Source: Nitrospira sp. (GTDB lineage: Bacteria > Nitrospirota > Nitrospiria > Nitrospirales > Nitrospiraceae). From it: a stretch of 64,000 nt of DNA. The position numbers and the translations under genes are program-made. Shown in pieces: positions 47,369 through 56,005 of the stretch (within the stretch, counting starts at the first letter, position 1; the number at the start of each line of letters is the position of its first letter). Below the pieces are notes generated by a model. It did not search any database. It worked only from the letters and a program-made list of their open reading frames with translations, and was not told the origin of the DNA. The stretch lies in the NCBI GenBank assembly GCA_015709715.1, contig CP054184.1, positions 3,767,001-3,831,000 on the forward strand, in the 5' to 3' direction.

Positions 47369-48070
47369 ATGAATAAGAAAGTATTGTTCGGCCTCGGAGT
47401 TTTTTTAATTGGGCTTCCGTGGTGGGCGTCTGCAACTTCATATGAGCAAGCACCACAGATTCGTCTAATCGCTGGGCCTTCCTCTACGGGAGGAGGCTCT
47501 ACTACTCGACAAGGGACGGAGGGCGCAGAGAAGTCTTCACTCACCGTAACCCCGGATTACATAATGGGGCCGGAAGATGTTCTGGAAATTACTGTGTGGA
47601 AGAATGCTGATCTCTCGAAGCAGGTCCAGGTTCGTCCGGATGGAAGAATTTCACTTCCCCTCATCGGAGATGTGTCAGCTGTGGGGAGAACTGCGGCCCA
47701 GCTAACAGAAGAGATTTCCGCTCGGCTCAAATCCTACATGGAAAACCCCACCGTCTCGATCTTGGTCCGAGAGGTGAATAGCTACCAAATCTATGTATTA
47801 GGTGAAGTTAATGCCCCAGGCAAGTATCCACTGAAGAGTAAGACCACTCTACTTCAGGCGATTACTATCGCCCATGGCTTTACTCAGGTAGCAGCACGGA
47901 ACAAGATTGTAGTGTTTCGGTTCGGGAAAGACGGAGAAGGGTTAAACAAAATTAAAGCTAGTTATGATGATATAGTTCTCAGGGATGGGTCGGATCAGAA
48001 CATTGAATTGAAGCCGGGAGATCAGATCGTTGTTCCCTCTGAGACGATGGTGGTTTTACCTTCGAGATAG
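47369..48070 (+). CDS. Polysaccharide biosynthesis/export protein (Wza-like), non-lipidated
   Basis: A 233-residue Wza-type protein. A Sec signal (LFGLGVFLIGLPWWASA) is followed by a polysaccharide export domain (DYIMGPEDVLEITVWKNADL, VRPDGRISLPLIGDVSA) and a SLBB domain (YVLGEVNAPGKYPLKSKTT). It has no lipobox Cys, unlike the next gene. It would form or assist an outer-membrane secretion channel. The ATG at 47369 is preceded by gagggagaaag. It ends exactly where the next gene starts. Confidence 0.85.
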   Translation: MNKKVLFGLGVFLIGLPWWASATSYEQAPQIRLIAGPSSTGGGSTTRQGTEGAEKSSLTVTPDYIMGPEDVLEITVWKNADLSKQVQVRPDGRISLPLIGDVSAVGRTAAQLTEEISARLKSYMENPTVSILVREVNSYQIYVLGEVNAPGKYPLKSKTTLLQAITIAHGFTQVAARNKIVVFRFGKDGEGLNKIKASYDDIVLRDGSDQNIELKPGDQIVVPSETMVVLPSR

Positions 48071-48754
48071 ATGCGCAATTACGGTTTCTCTTCTAGCGCC
48101 GTACCGATGAGCATCAAAGGAGCCGCGAAATTGAAAACTTTCGGTTGCAGAAGGTGGCAAGGGGCGGTATGTATTGTCCTCGCCGCATTTATGACTCTAC
48201 AGGGCTGCTGGCTAGGGGGAGAGCAAGTTGACTTTAATGTAACCTACATTCCGCCAAATGAGTTCCTGCTGGGCCCGGAAGATATTCTAGTCGTAAATGT
48301 ATGGAGAAATCAGGATCTGTCACGCGAAGTGGTTATCCGGCCCGATGGGAAAATCTCTTTACCACTAGTTGGCGATATTCAGGCTGCGGGTATGACCGCG
48401 AATGTGCTTGCCAAGAGGATCGCGGATGGTCTGACAGAGTTCATGCCCAATCCTACCGTTTCTGTGCAGGTGAAGGAGGTCAATAGCTACTATGTATATG
48501 TGCTAGGGGAAGTCTCAAAACCCGGCAAAGTGCCGTTGAAATCGTATGCTACTGTCTTGCAGGGTATCTCCCTAGCTGGTGGATTCACCACTTTTGCTTC
48601 TCGAAACAAGATCCATGTTCTGAGAGTTGTTCCAAATGGTCAAGGCCAGCCCAAGCAAATACAAATTCCTGTTCCATATGAAGATATTATCCAGGGTAAG
48701 AATTCGGAGGGAAACTTTTTCCTCAAAGCAGGTGATGTCATTGTGGTTCCATAA
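48071..48754 (+). CDS. Polysaccharide biosynthesis/export lipoprotein (Wza-like)
   Basis: A 227-residue lipoprotein, paralogous to the gene just before it. The lipobox is TLQGC, the export domain reads FLLGPEDILVVNVWRNQDLS and RPDGKISLPLVGDIQA, and the SLBB part reads YVLGEVSKPGKVPLKSYAT. As the lipidated copy it is the better candidate for the main export channel. It begins with no gap after the previous stop. The start could be 48071 or 48107; neither has a strong ribosome binding site. Confidence 0.88.
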   Translation: MRNYGFSSSAVPMSIKGAAKLKTFGCRRWQGAVCIVLAAFMTLQGCWLGGEQVDFNVTYIPPNEFLLGPEDILVVNVWRNQDLSREVVIRPDGKISLPLVGDIQAAGMTANVLAKRIADGLTEFMPNPTVSVQVKEVNSYYVYVLGEVSKPGKVPLKSYATVLQGISLAGGFTTFASRNKIHVLRVVPNGQGQPKQIQIPVPYEDIIQGKNSEGNFFLKAGDVIVVP

Positions 48755-50342
48755 TCATGTCTTGAAGAGCAGTGGTATTGCTTGGGCGATAGTGGTTCTC
48801 ATTCTGTTATGGGATGGAAATTCCTTTCAGGCAGTGGCGCAACAGATACGAGTCGTACCCTCTCTATCCGTTATGGAGCAATATGATACCAACGTGTTTT
48901 TTACGCCCAAGTCTCAACTCGCCTCAGGAATTAAAGCAGATGACTTCATTACAACCGTTACACCACAATTAAATTTTCTGCAGAGCAGTTCACTGATTAA
49001 GACAAATTTATCCGTCGGTGCTCTCATACAGAAGTTTGCGCACAATTCTGAGTTGGACAATGTCGGGTTTATCGCCTCCGCAGGTATTGACCTCGCCCAG
49101 GCGGTGAATCGTGTCCTGCCAAGAATGAGGGCGTTTCGAATATTTGGTACGTATCAATACATGCCATCAGCGCCTGCCTTCGGAGGCGGAAGTCTTGGTG
49201 GTGGCTTTGGCGGGTTCGGTGGGGGGTTCGGCGGATTCGGGATGGGGGGGGTGGGAATATCTGGTCCCGCTGATTCTGGCCTGCTAAGTCAGAGGATTAG
49301 GACCTCCATTTTTAATGTAGGGTTTGCAGACTCCTATTCCCTCTCACCTACCACTGATTTTCAGACTACGTATACCTATTCCCAGCTCAGCTTCGGTGGT
49401 GCATATGCTCCGCAAGCCGTCACTTCTGGGCAGACGGTAGGAACAGTTTTCGATACAGCAACCCATACAATTAGCGCCGGACCAGTGTCCAAGATCTCGG
49501 CGGTCGATACCTTAAACGTTCGATATACGTTTACACAGATGTCACAGCCACAATTTGGGGACTATACTACTCATTCTGGTACTTTGGGGTGGGGAAGAAT
49601 GTGGACCAAGGAGTGGAGTTCGTTTCTTAATGGTGGATTAACGCTCATTGAACCAATCCCGGATATAAGTGCAGCGGGGGGAAACCGTCGAATCCCTGCT
49701 ACCATGTTTCCCACTGGTGGATTTGGCGTAGTTTATGCCTCAGGATCTTCCTTCCTTCGAAAGTTAGGAAGTGAAATTCAAGAAGCAACGGGAGGTGGGG
49801 CTGCGCCATTACCAAGTAGCGGGAGTTTTCTCCCCATGCTTCCGGGCATGAATATGCCCGGAGGTATAGCTAGTCCTGGATCATACCGGCTTATGCTCGC
49901 ATATAATTTGGGTGTGTATCCCAGTTTTGTTCAATCAGCGGGGCCTATATATACCCATATGATTTCATTAGGTGGGATGGCTGGGATTACCGATAGGCTG
50001 ACGGGCCAAGCTCTCTTCAATTTCGCGCATAGTAGTTATACTTCAGATGCTATTGCGACGACTTTTAGTACCTATGGCACGACGGTTGCTCTGAGCTATC
50101 TCATCACTCCTACATTTGCAGCGAGGTTGAGTCACCAATGGTTGATGTTTGACAACCAAGTAAATACTACAAGTTCTGGTGATCTAGGATTTGCAAAGCA
50201 GGTAGTACTCCTTGGATTTACCTATGCGTACTCCCCGCGTGGAGATTTCTTTAGGGCTGGAGCATTTTGGGGGAGTCCTTCAGTGGGAGCAACGACGGAT
50301 TCAGGAAAGCCTGGAGCAGGAGGGATAGATTTAAAGAAATGA
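48735..50342 (+). CDS. Outer-membrane beta-barrel protein of the exopolysaccharide operon
   Basis: A 535-residue protein. A signal (GIAWAIVVLILLWDGNSFQA) precedes a mature part of many alternating beta strands, as in barrel porins linked to XrtA/PEP-CTERM-type polysaccharide operons. A glycine/phenylalanine-rich insert (GGGFGGFGGGFGGFGMGG, about 155-180) probably forms a loop. I chose the ATG at 48735, which overlaps the previous gene by 20 bp; the longer frame is out of character. The end overlaps the next gene by 4 bp. It may be the outer export pore partner. Confidence 0.75.
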   Translation: MSLWFHNHVLKSSGIAWAIVVLILLWDGNSFQAVAQQIRVVPSLSVMEQYDTNVFFTPKSQLASGIKADDFITTVTPQLNFLQSSSLIKTNLSVGALIQKFAHNSELDNVGFIASAGIDLAQAVNRVLPRMRAFRIFGTYQYMPSAPAFGGGSLGGGFGGFGGGFGGFGMGGVGISGPADSGLLSQRIRTSIFNVGFADSYSLSPTTDFQTTYTYSQLSFGGAYAPQAVTSGQTVGTVFDTATHTISAGPVSKISAVDTLNVRYTFTQMSQPQFGDYTTHSGTLGWGRMWTKEWSSFLNGGLTLIEPIPDISAAGGNRRIPATMFPTGGFGVVYASGSSFLRKLGSEIQEATGGGAAPLPSSGSFLPMLPGMNMPGGIASPGSYRLMLAYNLGVYPSFVQSAGPIYTHMISLGGMAGITDRLTGQALFNFAHSSYTSDAIATTFSTYGTTVALSYLITPTFAARLSHQWLMFDNQVNTTSSGDLGFAKQVVLLGFTYAYSPRGDFFRAGAFWGSPSVGATTDSGKPGAGGIDLKK

Positions 50343-52699
50343 ACACGCGCACGTTGTCGCCAGAAGACTATTGGCGGGCGGTTGTTAGCAGAAAGTGGCT
50401 TGTTTTTTCTGCAATTTTGGTCTCGCTTAGCATCGCGGGCGCAGTGTGTGCGTTAATGCCCAAGATTTATCAATCGAGCACTAAGATGTGGTTTGAAGGT
50501 GCGAAGATTGAAGAGTCTATTGTGAGTGGACCAAGTCCTGGGGGGGGAGCCTATGTGCCTACCCTTGACGATAGAGTCATGGAGGTACGGCAGTTTGTCA
50601 TGGGTCGTAAGACCCTGGGGCAAATAGCTGGGGAGTTCGGCCTCTTTGGATACGATAAAGAGCGGCCTGAAGGAATAGACTCAGAGAATGCTGTTCGGGC
50701 AATGCGTGGCTCTATTAAGGTGGAACCAACAAAAGACAAGCTTTTTATTACACTGTCATTCTCAAGCGAAGATCCTACCCTTGCCAGGGATGTAACTTCC
50801 AGGCTGAGCGATTTGTTTATCGAAGAAACACTGAAGGATCGTGAACGAGGGGTTGAGGCGGCTGAGGATTTTTTAGGGTTGGAGTTGAGGCATGCCAAGG
50901 CGGAGTTAGAGGCAAAAGAAAAAATTATCTCTGAATTCAAACAGCAATATTTAGGAGAATTACCACAGCAAATTGATGCTAATCTTCGCAAGTTGGATCG
51001 CCTTCAGGATGATATGAAGACTCAAGGTGAACAGGCTCAGAATTTGAGTAGCCGTCTAATTCAGCTTGATAAATCAATCAAGGATTACGAGGAAACCGGC
51101 GAGATTAGTGATGCGCCTGGTGGCGCCGCTAAGCGAAATAAGGATCCGCGGTTGGCGAGAATTAAAGAGCTGGAGCGTCGACTAGTTGAGCTGTCGTCTA
51201 TGTATAAGGAAACTTATCCTGACCTAGTTCAGGTCAAAGAGGAGATTAGAAAGCTCAGAGAGATGACGTCGGCTCAATATCGGGACCTACTCCCAGACAA
51301 TGATGTTCCTGAAGATACCGCCGAGGCAAAGCGAGGCAAGAGAAAAAGCATAGACCCCTACCATGCAGAACTACTGAGGCAGCGAGATGATATAGTGCTG
51401 GAGTTGGATGCGGTGAAGCGTCGACAGGCACATATTGCCGCGGAAATGTCACAGTATGAAAAACGAGTGGAAAGGACGCCTGAGCGGGAGCAAAAGCTAA
51501 AAACATTGGAACGAGATTACGAAAACCTCCAGAAAAATTATCAATCTCTGTTAGATAAGAAGCTTAGTGCAGGGGTACAGAAGAGCTTGGCCCAAGGACG
51601 CAAAGGGGCTAAGTTCAGTATTGTGGATCCGGCGTATACACCAGTTGTTCCAGTTATCCCCAATATTCCCCTCATCATGTTGGCGGGGCTTGCTGTTGGG
51701 TGTGCACTGGGAATTGGGGGTGCGGTGGGGCTTGAACTTATGGGGCGTGGGTTTCGATCGGCAGAGGAGGTTGAAATTACTCTGGGGTTGCCAGTCATTG
51801 CATCGATTCCACTGTATGAGAGTGCTTTTGGTGGGACGATGCAAACGGTAAGGGCGTTCTCTCGCAAGAGCGGAAGGGCTTCTTCATTGATGCTATCGAG
51901 TAAGGGAGAGCAAGACGAGGAGTACAGGAATTCTCGAGGATTGCCTGCCATCACATCATCGATGAAACACAGTATTCAAGGAGGACAGCTTCAGAAGCCA
52001 GCTCCGGGCCTTGAATTGGTGTCGATGTGGAGGCCGTTATCGTTCGTTGCCGAGCAATATCGTGTTGCAGCAACCAGACTTGAACTAATGTCGGGCGAAC
52101 GGAAGAGTACTACCATAGTGGTTACCAGTGCGGTTATGGGGGAAGGAAAGTCTTCAACGGCTCTCAATCTTGGCTATGTGCTCGCCAAAGATTTGGACCG
52201 AAGGACGCTTGTAATTGATTGCGATCTTAAGCGCCCAATGCAGCACATCTATGCGGGGCTTTGGCAACAGCCTGGGTTGGCAGAGGTGCTTCGCGGGACT
52301 AAAACAATTGAGGACTGCATGCAGCGACTAGGGGAGGCCGGTCCGTGGATCCTCACCGCAGGATCTGTTGCAGACAATCCATTGGCGCTATCAAAGATGC
52401 ATCAGCTTGCAGAGCTGGTTACAGACCTTAAAGAGAAGTTTGATTATGTAATTATTGACGCGCCTCCTGTGTTACCTCTCGCGGATATGCATGTATTGTC
52501 CAGTATGGCAGATGTGCTTGCCTATGTAGTTAAGGCAAGCATGACAGGCCGGGACGTTGTGCATAAGGCTTTGCGTGCGATCGGAAGCACGGCGAATATC
52601 GGAATTATCTTGAATGGGTTGGACGCTCATACGACGCCCTACTATATGCAGCAAGAATACTACCGCGAAGCTCATCATGAACAGGTCAAGCAAGTCTGA
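50339..52699 (+). CDS. Wzz/BY-kinase polysaccharide chain-length and tyrosine kinase protein
   Basis: A 786-residue inner-membrane protein. A Wzz domain with a first transmembrane helix (LVFSAILVSLSIAGAVCAL) is followed by a long coiled coil (about 190-430) and a second helix (NIPLIMLAGLAVGCALGIGG). The cytoplasmic BY-kinase domain has Walker A SAVMGEGKSSTALNL, Walker A' LVIDCDLKRP and Walker B YVIIDAPPVLPLAD. A tyrosine cluster near the C-terminus (YYMQQEYYREA) is the autophosphorylation tail. It controls polymer length and export with the Wza proteins. It overlaps both neighbours. Confidence 0.92.
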   Translation: MNTRTLSPEDYWRAVVSRKWLVFSAILVSLSIAGAVCALMPKIYQSSTKMWFEGAKIEESIVSGPSPGGGAYVPTLDDRVMEVRQFVMGRKTLGQIAGEFGLFGYDKERPEGIDSENAVRAMRGSIKVEPTKDKLFITLSFSSEDPTLARDVTSRLSDLFIEETLKDRERGVEAAEDFLGLELRHAKAELEAKEKIISEFKQQYLGELPQQIDANLRKLDRLQDDMKTQGEQAQNLSSRLIQLDKSIKDYEETGEISDAPGGAAKRNKDPRLARIKELERRLVELSSMYKETYPDLVQVKEEIRKLREMTSAQYRDLLPDNDVPEDTAEAKRGKRKSIDPYHAELLRQRDDIVLELDAVKRRQAHIAAEMSQYEKRVERTPEREQKLKTLERDYENLQKNYQSLLDKKLSAGVQKSLAQGRKGAKFSIVDPAYTPVVPVIPNIPLIMLAGLAVGCALGIGGAVGLELMGRGFRSAEEVEITLGLPVIASIPLYESAFGGTMQTVRAFSRKSGRASSLMLSSKGEQDEEYRNSRGLPAITSSMKHSIQGGQLQKPAPGLELVSMWRPLSFVAEQYRVAATRLELMSGERKSTTIVVTSAVMGEGKSSTALNLGYVLAKDLDRRTLVIDCDLKRPMQHIYAGLWQQPGLAEVLRGTKTIEDCMQRLGEAGPWILTAGSVADNPLALSKMHQLAELVTDLKEKFDYVIIDAPPVLPLADMHVLSSMADVLAYVVKASMTGRDVVHKALRAIGSTANIGIILNGLDAHTTPYYMQQEYYREAHHEQVKQV

Positions 52700-53744
52700 A
52701 TCGGACGTCCGCATAGAGCGTATACCCGGTCAGCAACCTCTGGTTTCAATATCCTTAGCAATACCTCGGCTTAGGCGTCGGGTGCTGATTCTTGGGGTTG
52801 GGCCGCTTGCTCGAGACCTCTGTCAAACATTGCTGGCAAAGCGTACAGGTTTTACTGAGGTGGTTGGCTTTCTTGATAAAGATGCTACCCGTATCGGTGA
52901 GCGGATCGTCAATCCGAGTATAATCGGAACCTATGACCAATTGTTCGAAATCGCTGAGCGGTATCAAGTGCACACTGTAGCAGTATGTTTAGAGGATCGG
53001 CGAGCGGTCTTGCCAGTTCAGACTTTACTCGACATGAAGGCGATGGGGCGCGACGTTGTTGATGGGCATTATCTATATGAAGAGGAGTCCGGTCGACTCT
53101 CCATAGACCATTTGAAGCCGAGCGCTCTGATTTTTTCGACAGGGTTTCGTCGCAGATTAGTTACTATGCTTCTGAAGAGGTTTGTGGATATTGTGATTGC
53201 AATAACGGGAGGCATCCTACTCCTTCCACTTTGCTGCATATTGGCACTTCTTATTAAGTTGGATTCGCCGGGAACCGTCTTTTATCGTCAAATGCGCGTG
53301 GGGTTGCGTGGGCGTCCTTACATGATTTGGAAATTCAGGTCCATGCGTAATGATGCCGAGCTGCACGGCGCCAGATGGGCATCTGCCGAGGACCCACGAA
53401 TATCTAGAGTCGGACGGTGGCTTCGTAAGTGGCGACTGGACGAATTCCCCCAACTCATTAACGTTGTTAGGGGAGAGATGAGTTTGGTCGGTCCTCGTCC
53501 AGAGCGACCTGTTTTCGTTCAAGAATTGAGAAATACTATTCCTTATTATGATCTAAGACATACAGTTCGACCGGGCATTACCGGGTGGGCCCAAACTAGG
53601 TTTCGATACGGTGCGTCTAAGGAAGATTCGCATGTCAAGCTCCAATATGATTTATTTTACGTTAAGAACCTTTCGCTGATATTGGATCTTCGAATCGTGA
53701 TTCATACCGTGAAGGTCATGTTAATGGGTGAGGGAGCACGTTAA
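52677..53744 (+). CDS. Initiating sugar phosphotransferase (EpsB/WbaP-like)
   Basis: A 355-residue polyprenyl-phosphate sugar-1-phosphate transferase that starts glycan synthesis on undecaprenyl phosphate. The N-terminal part is a Rossmann-like domain (VLILGVGPLARDLCQ). The core has a re-entrant helix (DIVIAITGGILLLPLCCI), then FRSMRNDAELHGARWA, RKWRLDEFPQLINVV and GEMSLVGPRPERP. The four N-terminal membrane helices of longer relatives are absent. The start at 52677 lies inside the end of the kinase gene. Confidence 0.9.
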   Translation: MNRSSKSESDVRIERIPGQQPLVSISLAIPRLRRRVLILGVGPLARDLCQTLLAKRTGFTEVVGFLDKDATRIGERIVNPSIIGTYDQLFEIAERYQVHTVAVCLEDRRAVLPVQTLLDMKAMGRDVVDGHYLYEEESGRLSIDHLKPSALIFSTGFRRRLVTMLLKRFVDIVIAITGGILLLPLCCILALLIKLDSPGTVFYRQMRVGLRGRPYMIWKFRSMRNDAELHGARWASAEDPRISRVGRWLRKWRLDEFPQLINVVRGEMSLVGPRPERPVFVQELRNTIPYYDLRHTVRPGITGWAQTRFRYGASKEDSHVKLQYDLFYVKNLSLILDLRIVIHTVKVMLMGEGAR

Positions 53745-53756
53745 AGGGGAGTTATC

Positions 53757-54662
53757 GTGGTGTCCGCTCAAAGACATTGTCTGTCATTCGATGTGGAAGA
53801 ACACTTCCAGGTTTCTGCATTTGAATCACCGATGCGCAGAAGGCACTGGTCGCAGTTAGAAAGTCGAGTGGAGGCTAATACTGAAAAGCTACTTAATTTA
53901 TTGAGTGCGGCGAACGTGCGGGCAACTTTTTTCATCTTGGGGTGGGTGGCTGAGCGCTTTCCCTCCCTAGTGCGGCGCATTGCTTCGATTGGGCACGAAG
54001 TTGCATCTCACGGATATGGTCACGAACTTATCACGAGTCAGACCCCGGCTATGTTTCGTGAGGATATTCGTAAAGCAAAAGGCATTCTAGAGGACATTCT
54101 TGCCTCTCCAGTGCTGGGCTATCGAGCTCCAAGCTTTTCGATTACTCGCGACACGATGTGGGCAACTGAGATTCTCGTGCAAGAAGGTTATAGGTATGAT
54201 TCTAGCGTCTTCCCCATTTTGCATGATCGGTACGGAGTACCTTCGGCACGACCGACTGTGCACTGCATTCAAACGGCGTCGGGAGCACTATGGGAAGTAC
54301 CTCCCTCAACGATAGGATATGCAGGGGTTCGGCTGCCAATTGCAGGGGGGGGGTATTTTAGGCTGTATCCGTACTTTATATCGCGAGTTCTTCTTCGTAA
54401 ATTGGAGAGCGAGGGGACGTCATTGGTGATGTATTTGCATCCGTGGGAGTTCGATCCGGATCAACCAAGAATGGAAGGTTCTGTAATGTCGCGCCTGCGA
54501 CATTATTTGAACCTCGATAAGACTGAATCGCGCCTAAACATGTTGCTTCAGGATTTTTCTTTTGCTCCTATTAGGCAGGTGTTTCCGCCCATTGAGCAGA
54601 TGTACCTTGGAAAACTGGTCTCGCGGACAATAGAAAGACATCTTCCTTCTACCTGCCAATGA
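53757..54662 (+). CDS. XrtA/PEP-CTERM-type polysaccharide deacetylase
   Basis: A 301-residue NodB-type deacetylase. The metal motif begins SFDVEEHFQVSAFES, with the ATFFILGWVAERFPSLV and EVASHGYGHELI blocks. GYRAPSFSIT and YLHPWEFDPDQPRM complete the active site. It removes acetyl groups from the polymer or its precursors. The DVEEHFQVSAF form is characteristic of the group in exosortase-associated loci. The start is a GTG at 53757. It is the last gene of the first operon. Confidence 0.9.
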   Translation: MVSAQRHCLSFDVEEHFQVSAFESPMRRRHWSQLESRVEANTEKLLNLLSAANVRATFFILGWVAERFPSLVRRIASIGHEVASHGYGHELITSQTPAMFREDIRKAKGILEDILASPVLGYRAPSFSITRDTMWATEILVQEGYRYDSSVFPILHDRYGVPSARPTVHCIQTASGALWEVPPSTIGYAGVRLPIAGGGYFRLYPYFISRVLLRKLESEGTSLVMYLHPWEFDPDQPRMEGSVMSRLRHYLNLDKTESRLNMLLQDFSFAPIRQVFPPIEQMYLGKLVSRTIERHLPSTCQ

Positions 54663-55173
54663 CATTGAGCTTTTGAGAGAAACCATTGCCGAACTGATGC
54701 GCCATCCGTAAGGGGAGTTTGCCACATCGCTTCGCGAATTGTGGGGCCTTCGGATTCTTTAACGATGGAATTGCTAATATCTTTTTGACTGTCAGGAAGT
54801 CCTCACTTAGCAGCACAGCCCCTGTGCCTTTCCGGTGACTTTGATGCAACGGTATCCTCAACTTACGTAATGACTCACCTGCGCATCGGATGCGAATTCC
54901 CTTATACTCCCTACCGAACTTGAGAGCCTCGATCGGTTAGCCGTACCTGGGTGGTTACATGGTAGGTATCCATAATCTCTGTGTATCCCAGGTTGTGCTA
55001 CTCTTATTTGAAAAGTTCAAAGTCAATCTCCCCAAGCGGAATACTTCAAGCCATGATAGCGTTCTTACGTACTCCAGTGTTTCATGTCCCTCAGCATTTA
55101 TGCCGTACAGGGTGCAAACCAGTGTGTTCCGCTTTTTTTAGAAGAACTGTGTGTAACAAGCGAGTGATGTGCC
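54663..55173. other. Gap between the two polysaccharide gene groups
   Basis: 511 bp with no supportable gene. A minus-strand frame at 54649-54861 looks peptide-like but has no start signal or known family; it may be a decayed transposase. No terminator with a T run is seen. This is where two different export systems meet and may be a recombination scar. Confidence 0.4.
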
Positions 55174-56004
55174 GTGGCTTCTAATACGTCCGTGTTGATT
55201 ATTGAGCCCCGCAAGGGGATGTGGCAGATCGACTGGCGCGAGATCTGGGCTGCACGCGAGTTGTTCTATTTCATAGCGTGGCGGGATTTAAAAACGCGGT
55301 ATGCACAAACAGCCATTGGAGCTGGTTGGGCTCTGATGCAGCCACTGATGAGCACCGCAATCTTCACCCTCGTGTTTAGTTACCTGGCTAAGATGCCTTC
55401 TGAGGGGATACCTTACCCCCTCTTTGCACTGGCTGCTCTCCTGCCTTGGTCCTTGTTTGCTAAGAGCCTGGAACGCAGCACCTTGAGTGTGGTGACAGAG
55501 GGCAGCTTAATCAAGAAAGTCTATTTCCCCCGCTTGATCATTCCCATCGCGGCGACCTTTATCAATGTGGTGGATTTCGCTGTAGGACTCTTTTTGTTAC
55601 TTGGGCTGATGGTCTGGTATCAGGTCATGCCTTCGTGGGCCTTAATCTTCCTACCCTTATTCGTCGTCATTGCTCTTGTCACAGCACTGTCCGTAAGCCT
55701 ATGGCTCTCTGCGCTCAACGTAAAGTATCGGGATGTTGCCTCTATCGTTCCATTGCTGACACAAGTATGGATGTTCGCTTCACCGGTCTTATATCCGAGT
55801 TCATTGGTGCCTGATTCTCTACGCCTACTCTATGGATTGAATCCGATGGCCGGCGTCATTGAGGGGATGCGATGGGCTCTGCTAGGGAGAGTTCCACCAG
55901 ACTGGATCATGATTGGGGTGAGTTTGGGTGTAGTGCTGTTGCTGTTGGCAGGAGGACTCGTCTTTTTTAGGAGGGTGGAGCGGACCTTCGCTGATCTGAT
56001 TTAA
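55174..56004 (+). CDS. ABC-2 type glycan export permease (Wzm-like)
   Basis: A 276-residue permease with six predicted membrane helices. The N-terminus WREIWAARELFYFIAWRDLK leads to RYAQTAIGAGWALMQPLMS. The blocks FPRLIIPIAATFINVVDFA and SALNVKYRDVASIVPLLTQ are typical of O-antigen permeases of the TagG/Wzm type. It moves undecaprenyl-linked glycan across the inner membrane with the next gene's ATPase. The start is GTG at 55174. Only 1 bp separates its stop from the ATPase gene's ATG. Confidence 0.92.
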   Translation: MASNTSVLIIEPRKGMWQIDWREIWAARELFYFIAWRDLKTRYAQTAIGAGWALMQPLMSTAIFTLVFSYLAKMPSEGIPYPLFALAALLPWSLFAKSLERSTLSVVTEGSLIKKVYFPRLIIPIAATFINVVDFAVGLFLLLGLMVWYQVMPSWALIFLPLFVVIALVTALSVSLWLSALNVKYRDVASIVPLLTQVWMFASPVLYPSSLVPDSLRLLYGLNPMAGVIEGMRWALLGRVPPDWIMIGVSLGVVLLLLAGGLVFFRRVERTFADLI

Positions 56005-56005
56005 C

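Noticed and set aside
54649..54861. Minus-strand frame of 70 codons that reads like a protein fragment
   Set aside because: No start signal and no family I can name; it may be a decayed transposase piece but cannot be supported.
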